A stretch of DNA of 64,000 bases, from assembly GCA_035772405.1 (NCBI GenBank), contig JAYKKM010000373.1, forward strand, positions 347,501 to 411,500, read 5' to 3'. Under the pieces are notes generated by a model. That model was not told the origin of the DNA and made no database searches. It worked only from the letters and a program-made list of their open reading frames with translations. Positions 9,521-21,300 of the stretch are shown here, piece by piece. The first letter of the stretch is position 1; every line of letters begins with the position of its first letter. A program made the position numbers and the translations under genes. Source of the stretch: Chrysogorgia sp. JL179-B06 (Eukaryota; Cnidaria; Anthozoa; Scleralcyonacea; Chrysogorgiidae).

Positions 9521-9902
9521 TCATGCGAAGTTGTGCAGACTTGTTGAACAAAATGGGAAAAACCCAAGATGGCGTCTATTCAATTGATCCTGATGGACTT
9601 GGAATTTTTAACGTCAGCTGTGATATGACAACAGACGGAGGAGGATGGACTGTGTTTCAGAGACGGCAAGATGGAAGTGTGGATTTCTATCGTGGATGGG
9701 AAGACTAAAAATGGCTTTGGAAATATGTCTGGTGAATTTTGGCTGGGACTGGACAAGATCAATCGACTCACAAAAAATATTGCCACAGAATTAAGAGTCG
9801 AGTTGGAAGATTTTGAACGGGAAAAGAAATATGCCTGTTACTCGACATTTAAAGTAGAAGATGAAAGTACAAATTACACGTTAACTGTTGAAGGATATAC
9901 AG
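9521..9902 (+). pseudogene. fibrinogen-related domain exon, N-terminal half, frameshifted
   Basis: After the acceptor ATATTTATAG (ending 9520) the plus strand encodes the start of a fibrinogen C-terminal (FReD) domain: [16 protein letters not shown], the hallmark [16 protein letters not shown], then [16 protein letters not shown] follows immediately. The domain resumes in another frame with NGFGNMSGEFWLGLD, LRVELEDF and finally VEGYTG before the donor GTGAGT at 9903. Family alignment places one Tyr-Lys step between the halves, so 2 nt are missing at about 9705-9709. FReD proteins (ficolins, angiopoietins, tenascins, cnidarian FREPs) are secreted lectin-like or matrix proteins. The second half of the domain, with its calcium and ligand sites, is not visible downstream. 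It is either a pseudogene or a sequencing indel. Confidence 0.85.
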
Positions 9903-10016
9903 GTGAGTGACATTAATTTGTTCATGATTGAGTCGGTTTTCTTTGATGTGCTGCGTGTCAGGGTACCATGAAAATTAATCGACATGATTAACCTACACTA
10001 CTGAGTCGACGGAAAA

Positions 10017-10096
10017 TTGTTGACTCGAGCAGGATCTAAACTCGCACCTTCGGGATTCCGGTCCACTGCTCTATTAGTTGAGCCACCGCGCCAATT
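10017..10096 (-). mobile_element. tRNA-derived SINE head
   Basis: On the minus strand, GGCGCGGTGGCTCAACT, then ATAGAGC, and further on GAGTTTAGATCCTG follow the order and spacing of tRNA D-arm (A box) and T-arm (B box) promoter sequences. It does not fold as an intact tRNA, and it continues into a non-tRNA body toward about 9910. This is the usual architecture of a SINE2-type element, transcribed by RNA polymerase III. The 3' end cannot be set. Confidence 0.5.
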
Positions 10097-10345
10097 GGGA
10101 ACAGTGTGCTAATTTTATCAATTTCAGTGCATGATATATTTTCGCGACAACTTAATGCTTATGATCACCATTACGTCACACATTATGTAATATTTGCCGT
10201 GTTTTTAGTGTTTTAGAGCTGATATGATATAGACCGTACGTCTTCTAAACAGAATCATTTCATGCGTTCATTGGGGAAGTAATTTTGAAAATTAACGTTA
10301 TCTCAGCCGTTAAAAACCATGGAGAAATTTCGAGCGGGTCTATAT

Positions 10346-10858
10346 CACTGATCTCAAAAATAGGACTGGATCGAGCTTCTGTTGTTACAAAAATGAAGCC
10401 GACAGCGGCCATATTGGAGTGACCACCTAAGGAGTACATGTACTGTGGCATCACAGACATGTTGGGGAGGATTCTGACATTTGCTATTTAACTTTAGCAA
10501 AGGAAACATACTCGCTGGACAGTTATTAAATGTCAGAATTCTGCCTTTCCTCTCCGATTCACCACTGTATTCGTAATGAGGTCACTCCAATATGGCCGCC
10601 GTTTGCTCTAATTATCCAGTAAGAGAAGCCTAATATGAGACGTCAAATTAGGTTTAAGATTTTATGCATTTAATGTCAACAAAGAAAATATATTGGCCAG
10701 ACACTAAACCTATTTTGCGAGCGTCGCATTTCGATTTGCTTGCAAACTCGGAGCTTTTGATGATCTCGTCAATTTGCATTATGCAAATATACAGACTTCA
10801 AAATAAACTCGTCAGATACAATAGAAAGCTCAATCCAGTCCTATTTTTGTGATCAGTG
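10346..10858. mobile_element. MITE-like element with nested inverted repeats
   Basis: Outer arms of about 34 nt (10346-10380 and 10825-10858, core CAAAAATAGGACTGGAT) and inner arms of about 20 nt (10404-10424 and 10580-10599, core GCGGCCATATTGGAGTGAC) are inverted copies, so the whole can fold on itself. A further GATATAGACC/GGTCTATATC pair (10223 and 10858) suggests the element may extend left to about 10,216. There is no coding content; the minus-strand ORF at 10260-10460 is a translation of the repeat. Confidence 0.6.
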
Positions 10859-10974
10859 GTCTATATCAGATATATAGATCCGATACGGGTAGTGATTTTC
10901 CTTTGTGATTTACTTATGAATCATTAATTAGGTTTAGAAATATATATATCGCACGCGTCGCTCTCATTCTCTAT

Positions 10975-11140
10975 CTGACCCGAAGAAGGGCACATCGTTC
11001 AAAACGTTGTTTGTTTAGTATTTTTAAAGTTTTTTTTGAATGCGTAAGAACAAAGACTTCCTCTTGCTTGGAAAAAGCCAACATTACTCCTATTCCAAAG
11101 GAAAAAACTGTATGCGAAATTAACAAGCATTGTAAAGAAA
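10975..11140 (+). mobile_element. fragments of non-LTR / Penelope-like retroelements
   Basis: CCCGAAGAAGGGCACATCG followed by AAAACGTTG (10979-11010) matches the GAAGAAGG...AAACGTTG tail motif common in Penelope-like or LINE elements of invertebrates. At 11,074-11,130 the plus strand encodes KANITPIPKEK, matching the KxAxITPIPK segment near the start of CR1/L2-type reverse transcriptase domains. The RT fragment ends after about 30 codons. Both are truncated relics next to the LTR element. Confidence 0.4.
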
Positions 11141-11172
11141 CTTATATTGAGTTTTTGGAACTTATATTAATT

Positions 11173-11377
11173 TGTGCATGACGTAAGCCGTCGTAGACAT
11201 CCGGTTGCGGTGTAGTCTAACTGATTGACAGTTATATAGTTGTTGACATTATATGTTTTGAGAGTCTGAGATCGGAGATTATTCGGAGTAAAAAATCATG
11301 CAATATACGAAGAGTAAAATACAGTCCCAAGAGTAATATTATACGAGACGAGTCCCAGCGAAAGTTGTTTCATTACA
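11173..11377 (+). mobile_element. probable 5' LTR of a BEL/Pao retrotransposon
   Basis: The right boundary is well placed: ...CATTACA ends one base before the primer-binding site, and LTRs end in CA. The left boundary is a guess at TGTGCATG; TGTAGTC at 11,211 or TGTTGAC at 11,241 are alternatives. No second LTR exists in the window, so the length (about 205 bp here) cannot be confirmed. The segment includes AGTAAAAAATCATGC, a possible polyadenylation region. Confidence 0.45.
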
Positions 11378-11378
11378 A

Positions 11379-11396
11379 TGGTCCTTCGAGCCGGAT
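11379..11396 (+). promoter_or_regulatory. retrotransposon primer-binding site, tRNA-Tyr
   Basis: TGGTCCTTCGAGCCGGAT is the exact complement of the last 18 nt (acceptor strand plus CCA and part of the T arm) of eukaryotic tRNA-Tyr, from general knowledge of that tRNA. It lies one base after the proposed LTR end and 60 bp before the gag ATG, where minus-strand DNA synthesis would be primed. Confidence 0.75.
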
Positions 11397-11455
11397 GAAT
11401 AGTTTCGTGTCGACCTGAGCGGGATTTATTCATTCGATGTTCAACAAATATCAAC

Positions 11456-13102
11456 ATGTCTACAGTGAGCCTCGCGAGAAAGAAGAAGATAAGAAATGGC
11501 CACAGATTATTCGCGAAGAAGATCCTATCTGACGCGACGGAAAGACTAGAAACTTTGATAGATAATTCATCAACTGAAGAGGACCTGACCAAATTGAAAC
11601 TAAATAAGAGTTCTTTGAGCGGAAGGCTCAAAACATTAGAAGACTTCGACGCAGAAGTCGTATCATCACTTGACGATGAAGACGAGATTGAAAAGGAGAT
11701 ATTCGAAGCCGGGGAATTCAAAGAAGTTATAGAAACTACCATTATGAAAATCGACGCAGTTTTGCAACTAAATATTTCTTCCGAACACTCGCCAAGTAAG
11801 GCTTTGCCAACAACAATGGCTGTCGCTGAGATGTCAAAAACAAAGGTTAGTTGCAAACTACCTAAATTATCGTTGCAAAGATTTAATGGCGAGCCGTCAA
11901 CGTGGATGCCATTTTGGGATAGTTTCGAAGCGGCTGTTGACAAGAATCCCCAGTTATCTGCCGTCGATAAATTTAATTATTTGAAAGGTCAGTTAGAGGG
12001 GAGAGCATTATCTTCGATCACTGGTTTTTCATTGACCGCGTTGAATTATACTGCCGCGGTTCAACTTTTAAAGGAACGCTTTGCTAACCCGCAAATGATC
12101 ATTTCAAGTGATATGGATAAACTGCTTAAACTTCAGGAAGTTACTGACGTTAATGACACTAAGAAGATCCTGAATCTTTACGACAAAATAGAATCTGTGG
12201 GCAGTTTAGAGGCGATGAAGGTCACCTCAGAACAATATGGATCGTTTTTAGTTCCAGTTATTTTGTCAAAAATGCCACAGGAACTACAAATCATTGTTAG
12301 CCGACAATTTGATAAGAATTCGTGGAAGTTTGATTCGCTGTTGACATCTTTCAAAGAAGAATTAGAAGCGAGGGAAAGATGTAACGTGGTGGTCAATACG
12401 AATTCCAGCATTGAAACCCAGAAGAACGACCCACCGAACAAGGGATCTAAATCGAGTATACGGTATCATGATCCTTTCTCGGGCGCAGCGCTCATGGCCT
12501 CAGAAGAACGGTATGTAAGTTGCAGTTACTGTCGACAAAGACACGCTTCTGTGACTTATCCAGTCATTTCAGATCCTGTAGCGAGAAAGCAGTTTTTAAG
12601 CATGAATGGACATTGCTTTATTTGTTTAAGAAGAAACCACATTGCCCGTGATTGTGCCTCAAGTATGAAGTGTGCCAAGTGTGGAAGGAGACATCATACC
12701 AGTATTTGTGGAGCAGATTACTCGCGTATCCAGCAACCTACTGCAACCACCACTAATTTTGCACATTTTTCCAATAATGAGAGTGCCAACAATCCCAATC
12801 TGATACCGATCTTCCAGCCATCAGTGTTTCAAACAGGTTTTGTACCGAGATTTCAAGCACCATCGGTTCAAGGTGCAACGGCTCTACCAAGATTCCAGTC
12901 ACCATTATCCCAGGGAACCACCAGTCAACCGAGATTCCAGTCACCATTATCCCAGGGAATCACCACTCAACCAAGATTCCTGTCACCAGCGCTTGGTACA
13001 ACTGAGGTTCAATCGTCATTCAACCTTTGTATTTGCTCGTCAATGCCTTGTATTTGCTCGTCGATGCCTTGTATTTGCAAGTCAATGCCTTGTATTTGCT
13101 AG
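11456..13102 (+). CDS. gag: BEL/Pao retrotransposon gag, 3' end replaced by satellite
   Basis: The ORF starts at ATG 11456, downstream of the PBS. Residues 1-130 are charged and helical. Residues about 134-285 match the DUF1759 gag region of BEL/Pao elements (LPKLSLQRFNGEPSTW...FWDSF, then FNYLKGQLEGRA). Cysteine/histidine clusters follow: C-S-Y-C at about 356, a CCHC knuckle CFICLRRNHIARDC at 387-400, and CAKCGRRHHTSIC from 406. Residues 464-519 are four 14-residue repeats (PRFQSPLSQGTTSQ type). After a 14-nt junction the frame enters the 21-bp array and reads CICSSMP until TAG at 13100-13102. The protease, RT, RNase H and integrase expected next in frame are absent, so this is a truncated element unless the array is an internal expansion and the rest lies beyond the window. 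Gag would form the cytoplasmic particle and bind the element RNA. Confidence 0.85.
   Translation: MSTVSLARKKKIRNGHRLFAKKILSDATERLETLIDNSSTEEDLTKLKLNKSSLSGRLKTLEDFDAEVVSSLDDEDEIEKEIFEAGEFKEVIETTIMKIDAVLQLNISSEHSPSKALPTTMAVAEMSKTKVSCKLPKLSLQRFNGEPSTWMPFWDSFEAAVDKNPQLSAVDKFNYLKGQLEGRALSSITGFSLTALNYTAAVQLLKERFANPQMIISSDMDKLLKLQEVTDVNDTKKILNLYDKIESVGSLEAMKVTSEQYGSFLVPVILSKMPQELQIIVSRQFDKNSWKFDSLLTSFKEELEARERCNVVVNTNSSIETQKNDPPNKGSKSSIRYHDPFSGAALMASEERYVSCSYCRQRHASVTYPVISDPVARKQFLSMNGHCFICLRRNHIARDCASSMKCAKCGRRHHTSICGADYSRIQQPTATTTNFAHFSNNESANNPNLIPIFQPSVFQTGFVPRFQAPSVQGATALPRFQSPLSQGTTSQPRFQSPLSQGITTQPRFLSPALGTTEVQSSFNLCICSSMPCICSSMPCICKSMPCIC
12845..13012 (+). repeat. four 42-bp tandem repeats at the gag C-terminus
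   Basis: Copies start at 12845, 12887, 12929 and 12971, each exactly 42 bp (14 codons), the middle two nearly identical (CCAAGATTCCAGTCACC...). A weaker 39-bp relative precedes at 12,806. The period is exactly twice that of the 21-bp array, which begins 14 bp later. Confidence 0.9.
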
Positions 13103-13661
13103 TCAATGCCTTGTATTTGCTAGTCAATGCCTTGTATTTGCTCGTCAATGCCATGTATTTGCTCGTCAATGCCTTGTATTTGCTCGTTGATGCCATGTAT
13201 TTCTCGTTGATGCCTTGTATTTGCTCGTTGATGTCTTGTATTTGCTCGTTGATGCCTTGTATTTGCTCGTCCATGCCTTGTATTTGCTATTCAAGGCCTT
13301 GTATTTGCTCGCCAATGCCTTGTATTTGCTCGTCAATGCCTTGTATTTGCTCTTCAATGCCTTGTATTTGCTCGTCAATGCCTTGTATGTGCTCGTTGAT
13401 GCCTTGTATTTGCTCGTTGATGCCTTGTTTTGCTCGTTGATGCCTTGTATTTGCTCGTTGATGCCTTGTATGTTATCGTTGATTCCGTGTATTTGCTCGT
13501 CAATTATTTGTATTTGCTATTCAATGCCTTGTATTTGCTCGTTGATGCCTTGTATTTGCTCGTCAGTGCCTTGTATTTGCTCGTCAATGCCTTGTATTTG
13601 CTCGTCAATGCCTTGTAAACTCGTTCAAGCCTTGTATTTGCTTGTCGATGCCTTGTATTTG

Positions 13662-15300
13662 CTAGTCAATGCATTGTGTTTGCTCGTCGATGCCTTGTAT
13701 TTGCTCGTCGATGCATTTTATTTGCTCGTCAATGCCTTGTATTTGCTCGTCAATGCATTGATTTGCTGTCAATGCCTTGTATTTGCCCGTTGATGCCTTG
13801 TATTTGCTAGTCAATGCCTTGTATTTGCTCCTCAATACCTTGTATTTGCTCGTCAATGCCTTGTATTTGCTCGTCAATGCCTTGTATTTGCTAGTCAATG
13901 CCTTGTATTTGCTCGTTGATGCCTTGTGTTTGCTCGTCAATGCCTTGTATGTGCTCGTTGATGCCTTGTATTTGCTCGTTGATGCCTTGTATTTGCTCGT
14001 TGATGCCTTGTATTTACTCGTCGATGCCTTGTATTTGCTCGTTGATGCCTTGTATTTGCTCGTCAATGTTTTGTATTTGCTATTCAATGGCTTGTATTTG
14101 CTCGTTGATGCCTTATATTTGCTCGTCAATGCCTTGTATTTGCTCGTCAATGCCTTGTATTTGCTCGTCAGTGCCTTGTATTTGCTCGTCAATGCCTTGT
14201 ATGTGCTCGTTGATGCCTTGTATTTGCTTGTTGATGCCTTGTATTTGCTCGTTGATGCCTTGTATTTGCTCGTTGATGCCTTGTATTTTATATTTGATGC
14301 CGTGTATTTGCTCGTCAATTAATTGTATTTGCTATTCAATGCCTTGTATTTGCTCGTTGATGCCTTGTATTTGCTCGTCAATGCCTTGTATTTGCTCGTC
14401 AATGCCTTGTATTTGCTCGTCAATGCCTTGTAAACTCGTTCATGCGTTGTATTTGCTCGTCGATGCCTTGTATTTTCTAGTCAATGCCTTGTATTTGCTC
14501 GTTGATGCCTTGTATTTGCTAGTCAGTGCCTTGTATTTGCTCGTTGATGCCTTGTATTTGCTAGTCAGTGCCTTGTATTTGCTCGTCAATGCATTGTATT
14601 TGCTCGTCAATGCCTTGTAATTGCTCGTTGATGCCTTGTATTTGCTATTCAATGCCTTTGTATTTGCTCGTTGATGCCTTGTATTTGCTCGTCAATGCCT
14701 TGTATTTGGTAGTCAATGCATTGTATTTGCTCGTCAATGCCTTGTAATTGCTCGTTGATGCCTTGTATTTGCTATTCAATGCCTTGTATTTGCTCGTTGA
14801 TGCCTTGTATTTGCTCGTCAATGCCTTGTATTTCCTCGTCAATGCCTTGTATTTGCTAGTCTATGCCTAGTATTTGCTCGTTGATGCCTTGTATTTGCTA
14901 GTCAATGCCTTGTATTTGCTCGTCAATGCATTGTATTTGCTCGTCAATGCCTTGTATTTGCTCGTCAATGCATTGATTTGCTAGTCAATGCCTTGTATTT
15001 GGTAGTCAATGCATTGTATTTGCTCGTCAATGCCTTGTAATTGCTCGTTGATGCCTTGTATTTGCTATTCAATACCTTGTATTTGCTCGTCGATGCCTTG
15101 TATTTGCTCGTCAATGCCTTGTATTTCCTCGTCAATGCCTTGTATTTGCTAGTCTATGCCTAGTATTTGCTCGTTGATGCCTTGTATTTGCTAGTCAATG
15201 CCTTGTATTTGCTCGTCAATGCATTGTATTTGCTCGTCAATGCCTTGTATTTGCTCGTCAATGCATTGATTTGCTAGTCAATGCCTTGTATTTGCACCTC
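13662..15300 (+). repeat. higher-order block repeated 8,489 bp downstream
   Basis: Marker units in this block recur with constant spacing of 8,489 bp (for example 13,777 to 22,266, 14,440 to 22,929 and 14,645 to 23,134). A partial copy of its first 0.7 kb also occurs 3,098 bp downstream (13,898 to 16,996). This shows segmental copying inside the array. Confidence 0.75.
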
Positions 15301-18300
15301 AATCCTTGTATTTGCTCGTCAATGCCTTGTATTTGCTCGTCAATGCATTGTATTTCCTAGTCAATGCCTTGTATTTGCTCGTTGATGCCTTGTATTTGCT
15401 AGTCAATGCCTTGTATTTGCTCGTCAATGCATTGTATTTGCTCGTCAATGCCTTGTATTTGCTCGTCAATGCATTGATTTGCTAGTCAGTGCCTTGTATT
15501 TGGTAGTCAATGCATTGTATTTGCTCGTCAATGCCTTGTAATTGCTCGTTGATGCCTTGTATTTGCTATTCAATGCCTTGTATTTGCTCGTTGATGCCTT
15601 GTATTTGCTCGTCAATGCCTTGTATTTCCTCGTCAATGCCTTGTATTTGCTAGTCTATGCCTAGTATTTGCTCGTTGATGCCTTGTATTTGCTAGTCAAT
15701 GGCTTGTATTTGCTCGTCAATGCATTGTATTTGCTCGTCAATGCCTTGTATTTGCTCGTCAATGCATTGATTTGCTAGTCAATGCCTTGTATTTGCACTT
15801 CAATCCTTGTATTTGCTCGTCAATGCCTTGTATTTGCTCGTCAATGCATTGTATTTCCTAGTCAATGCCTTGTATCTGCTCGTTGATGCCTTGTATTTGC
15901 TAGTCAATGCCTTGTATTTGCTCGTCGATGCCTTGTATTTGCTCATCGATGCCTTGTATTTGCTCGTCGATGCCTTTTATTTGCTCGTCAATGCCTTGTA
16001 TTTGCTCGTTGATGCCTTGTATTTGCTCGTCAATGCATTGTATTTGCTAGACAATGCCTGGTATTTGCTCGTTGATGCCTTGTATTTGCTCGTCAATGCC
16101 TTGTATTTGCTAGTCAATGCCTTGTATTTGCTAGTCAATGCCTTCTATTTGCTCGTCAATGCCTTGTATATGCTCGTCAATGCCTTGTATTTGCTCGTCA
16201 ATGCCTTGTATTTGCTCGTCAATGCATTGTATTAGCTAGACAATGTCTGGTATTTGCTCGTCAATGCCTTGTAATTGCTCGTTGATGCCTTGTATTTGCA
16301 TTCAATGCCTTGTATTTGCTCGTTGATGCCTTGTATTTGCTCGTCAATGCCTTGTATTTGCTCGTCAATGCCTTGTATTTGCTCGTCGATGCCTTGTATT
16401 TGCAAGTCAATGCCTTGTATTTGCTAGTCAATGCCTTGTATTTGCTAGTCAATGCCTTGTATTTGCTCGTCAATGCCTTGTATTTGCTCGTCAATGCCTT
16501 GTATTTGCTCGTTGATGCCATGTATTTTCTCGTTGATGCCTTGTATTTGCTCGTTGATGTCTTGTATTTGCTCGTTGATGCCTTGTATTTGCTCGTCCAT
16601 GCCTTGTATTTGCTATTCAAGGCCTTGTATTTGCTCGTCAATGCCTTGTATTTGCTCGTCAATGCCTTGTATTTGCTCGTCAATGCCTTGTATTTGCTCG
16701 TCAATGCCTTGTATGTGCTCGTTGATGCCTTGTATTTGCTCGTTGATGCCTTGTATTTGCTAGTCAATTCATTGTGTTTGCTCGTCGATGCCTTGTATTT
16801 GCTCGTCGATGCATTTTATATGCTCGTCTATGCCTTGTATTTGCTCGTCAATGCATTGATTTGCTGTCAATGCCTTGTATTTGCCCGCTGATGCCTTGTA
16901 TTTGCTAGTCAATGCCTTGTATTTGCTCCTCAATACCTTGTATTTGCTCGTCAATGCCTTGTATTTGCTCGTCAATGCCTTGTATTTGCTAGTCAATGCC
17001 TTGTATTTGCTCGTTGATGCCTTGTGTTTGCTCGTCAATGCCTTGTATGTGCTCGTTGATGCCTTGTATTTGCTCGTTGATGCCTTGTATTTGCTCGTTG
17101 ATGCCTTGTATTTACTCGTCGATGCCTTGTATTTGCTCGTTGATGCCTTGTATTTGCTCGTCAATGTTTTGTATTTGCTATTCAATGGCTTGTATTTGCT
17201 CGTTGATGCCTTATATTTGCTCGTCAATGCCTTGTATTTGCTCGTCAATGCCTTGTATTTGCTCGTCAGTGCCTTGTATTTGCTCGTCAATGCCTTGTAT
17301 GTGCTCGTTGATGCCTTGTATTTGCTTGTTGATGCCTTGTATTTGCTCGTTGATGCCTTGTATTTGCTCGTTGATGCCTTGTATTTTATCGTTGATGCCG
17401 TGTATTTGCTCGTCAATTATTCGTATTTGCTATTCAATGCCTTGTATTTGCTCGTTGATGCCTTCTATTTGCTCGTCAATGCCTTGTATTTGCTCGTCAA
17501 TGCCTTGTATTTGCTCGTTGATGCCTTCTATTTGCTCGTTAATGCATTGTATTTGCTAGACAATGCCTGGTATTTGCTCGTTGATGCCTTGTATTTTCTC
17601 GTCAAAGCCTTGTATTTGCTCGTCAATGGCTTGTATTTGCTAGTCAATGCCTTCTATTTGCTCGTCAATGCCTTGTATATGCTCGTCAATGCCTTGTATT
17701 TGCTCGTCAATGCCTTGTATTTGCTCGTCAATGCATTGTATTAGCTAGACAATGCCTGGTATTTCTCGTCAATGCCTTGTAATTGCTCGTTGATGCCTTG
17801 TATTTGCATTCAATGCCTTGTATTTGCTCGTTGATGCCTTGTATTTGCTCGTCAATGCCTTGTATTTGCTCGTCGATGCCTTGTATTTGCAAGTCAATGC
17901 CTTGTATTTGCTAGTCAATGCCTTGTATTTGCTAGTCAATGCCTTGTATTTGCTCGTCAATGCCATGTATTTGCTCGTCAATGCCTTGTATTTGCTCGTT
18001 GATGCCATGTATTTCTCGTTGATGCCTTGTATTTGCTCGTTGATGTCTTGTATTTGCTCGTTGATGCCTTGTATTTGCTCGTCCATGCCTTGTATTTGCT
18101 ATTCAAGGCCTTGTATTTGCTCGCCAATGCCTTGTATTTGCTCGTCAATGCCTTGTATTTGCTCTTCAATGCCTTGTATTTGCTCGTCAATGCCTTGTAT
18201 GTGCTCGTTGATGCCTTGTATTTGCTCGTTGATGCCTTGTTTTGCTCGTTGATGCCTTGTATTTGCTCGTTGATTCCTTGTATGTTATCGTTGATTCCGT

Positions 18301-18399
18301 GTATTTGCTCGTCAATTATTTGTATTTGCTATTCAATGCCTTGTATTTGCTCGTTGATGCCTTCTATTTGCTCGTCAGTGCCTTGTATTTGCTCGTCAA

Positions 18400-21300
18400 T
18401 GCCTTGTATTTGCTCGTTGATGCCATGTATTTCTCGTTGATGCCTTGTATTTGCTCGTTGATGCCTTGTATTTGCTCGTCCATGCCTTGTATTTGCTATT
18501 CAAGGCCTTGTATTTGCTCGCCAATGCCTTGTATTTGCTCGTCAATGCCTTGTATTTGCTCTTCAATGCCTTGTATTTGCTCGTCAATGCCTTGTATGTG
18601 CTCGTTGATGCCTTGTATTTGCTCGTTGATGCCTTGTTTTGCTCGTTGATGCCTTGTATTTGCTCGTTGATGCCTTGTATGTTATCGTTGATTCCGTGTA
18701 TTTGCTCGTCAATTATTTGTATTTGCTATTCAATGCCTTGTATTTGCTCGTTGATGCCTTCTATTTGCTCGTCAGTGCCTTGTATTTGCTCGTCAATGCC
18801 TTGTATTTGCTCGTCAATGCCTTGTAAACTCGTTCAAGCCTTGTATTTGCTTGTCGATGCCTTGTATTTGCTAGTCAATGCATTGTGTTTGCTCGTCGAT
18901 GCCTTGTATTTGCTCGTCGATGCATTTTATTTGCTCGTCAATGCCTTGTATTTGCTCGTCAATGCATTGATTTGCTGTCAATGCCTTGTATTTGCCCGTT
19001 GATGCCTTGTATTTTATCGTTGATGCCGTGTATTTGCTCGTCAATTATTCGTATTTGCTATTCAATGCCTTGTATTTGCTCGTTGATGCCTTCTATTTGC
19101 TCGTCAATGCCTTGTATTTGCTCGTCAATGCCTTGTATTTGCTCGTTGATGCCTTGTATTTGCTCGTTAATGCATTGTATTTGCTAGACAATGCCTGGTA
19201 TTTGCTCGTTGATGCCTTGTATTTTCTCGTCAAAGCCTTGTATTTGCTCGTCAATGGCTTGTATTTGCTAGTCAATGCCTTCTATTTGCTCGTCAATGCC
19301 TTGTATATGCTCGTCAATGCCTTGTATTTGCTCGTCAATGCCTTGTATTTGCTCGTCAATGCATTGTATTAGCTAGACAATGCCTGGTATTTGCTCGTCA
19401 ATGCCTTGTAATTGCTCGTTGATGCTTTGTATTTGCATTCAATGCCATGTATTTGCTCGTTGATGCCTTGTATTTGCTCGTCAATGCCTTGTATTTGCTC
19501 GTCAATGCCTTGTATTTGCTCGTCGATGCCTTGTATTTGCAAGTCAATGCCTTGTATTTGCTAGTCAATGCCTTGTATTTGCTAGTCAATGCCTTGTATT
19601 TGCTCGTCAATGCCATGTATTTGCTCGTCAATGTCTTGTATTTGCTCGTTGATGCCTTGTATTTGCTCGTCCATGCCTTGTATTTGCTATTCAAGGCCTT
19701 GTATTTGCTCGCCAATGCCTTGTATTTGCTCGTCAATGCCTTGTATTTGCTCTTCAATGCCTTGTATTTGCTCGTCAATGCCTTGTATGTGCTCGTTGAT
19801 GCCTTGTATTTGCTCGTTGATGCCTTGTTTTGCTCGTTAATGCCTTGTATTTGCTCGTTGATGCCTTGTATGTTATCGTTGATTCCGTGTATTTGCTCGT
19901 CAATTATTTGTATTTGCTATTCAATGCCTTGTATTTGCTCGTTGATGCCTTCTATTTGCTCGTCAGTGCCTTGTATTTGCTCGTCAATGCCTTGTATTTG
20001 CTCGTTGATGCCATGTATTTCTCGTTGATGCCTTGTATTTGCTCGTTGATGTCTTGTATTTGCTCGTTGATGCCTTGTATTTGCTCGTCCATGCCTTGTA
20101 TTTGCTATTCAAGGCCTTGTATTTGCTCGCCAATGCCTTGTATTTGCTCGTCAATGCCTTGTATTTGCTCTTCAATGCCTTGTATTTGCTCGTCAATGCC
20201 TTGTATGTGCTCGTTGATGCCTTGTATTTGCTCGTTGATGCCTTGTTTTGCTCGTTGATGCCTTGTATTTGCTCGTTGATGCCTTGTATGTTATCGTTGA
20301 TTCCGTGTATTTGCTCGTCAATTATTTGTATTTGCTATTCAATGCCTTGTATTTGCTCGTTGATGCCTTCTATTTGCTCGTCAGTGCCTTGTATTTGCTC
20401 GTCAATGCCTTGTATTTGCTCGTCAATGCCTTGTAAACTCGTTCAAGCCTTGTATTTGCTTGTCGATGCCTTGTATTTGCTAGTCAATGCATTGTGTTTG
20501 CTCGTCGATGCCTTGTATTTGCTCGTCGATGCATTTTATTTGCTCGTCAATGCCTTGTATTTGCTCGTCAATGCATTGATTTGCTGTCAATGCCTTGTAT
20601 TTGCCCGTTGATGCCTTGTATTTTATCGTTGATGCCGTGTATTTGCTCGTCAATTATTCGTATTTGCTATTCAATGCCTTGTATTTGCTCGTTGATGCCT
20701 TCTATTTGCTCGTCAATGCCTTGTATTTGCTCGTCAATGCCTTGTATTTGCTCGTTGATGCCTTGTATTTGCTCGTTAATGCATTGTATTTGCTAGACAA
20801 TGCCTGGTATTTGCTCGTTGATGCCTTGTATTTTCTCGTCAAAGCCTTGTATTTGCTCGTCAATGGCTTGTATTTGCTAGTCAATGCCTTCTATTTGCTC
20901 GTCAATGCCTTGTATATGCTCGTCAATGCCTTGTATTTGCTCGTCAATGCCTTGTATTTGCTCGTCAATGCATTGTATTAGCTAGACAATGCCTGGTATT
21001 TGCTCGTCAATGCCTTGTAATTGCTCGTTGATGCCTTGTATTTGCATTCAATGCCATGTATTTGCTCGTTGATGCCTTGTATTTGCTCGTCAATGCCTTG
21101 TATTTGCTCGTCAATGCCTTGTATTTGCTCGTCGATGCCTTGTATTTGCAAGTCAATGCCTTGTATTTGCTAGTCAATGCCTTGTATTTGCTAGTCAATG
21201 CCTTGTATTTGCTCGTCAATGCCATGTATTTGCTCGTCAATGCCTTGTATTTGCTCGTTGATGCCATGTATTTCTCGTTGATGCCTTGTATTTGCTCGTT

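Noticed and set aside
10017..10096. Functional tRNA gene on the minus strand
   Set aside because: A and B box-like sequences are present but the anticodon and acceptor stems do not fold properly; a SINE head fits better.
10260..10460. 66-codon minus-strand ORF
   Set aside because: It lies within the MITE-like inverted-repeat element.
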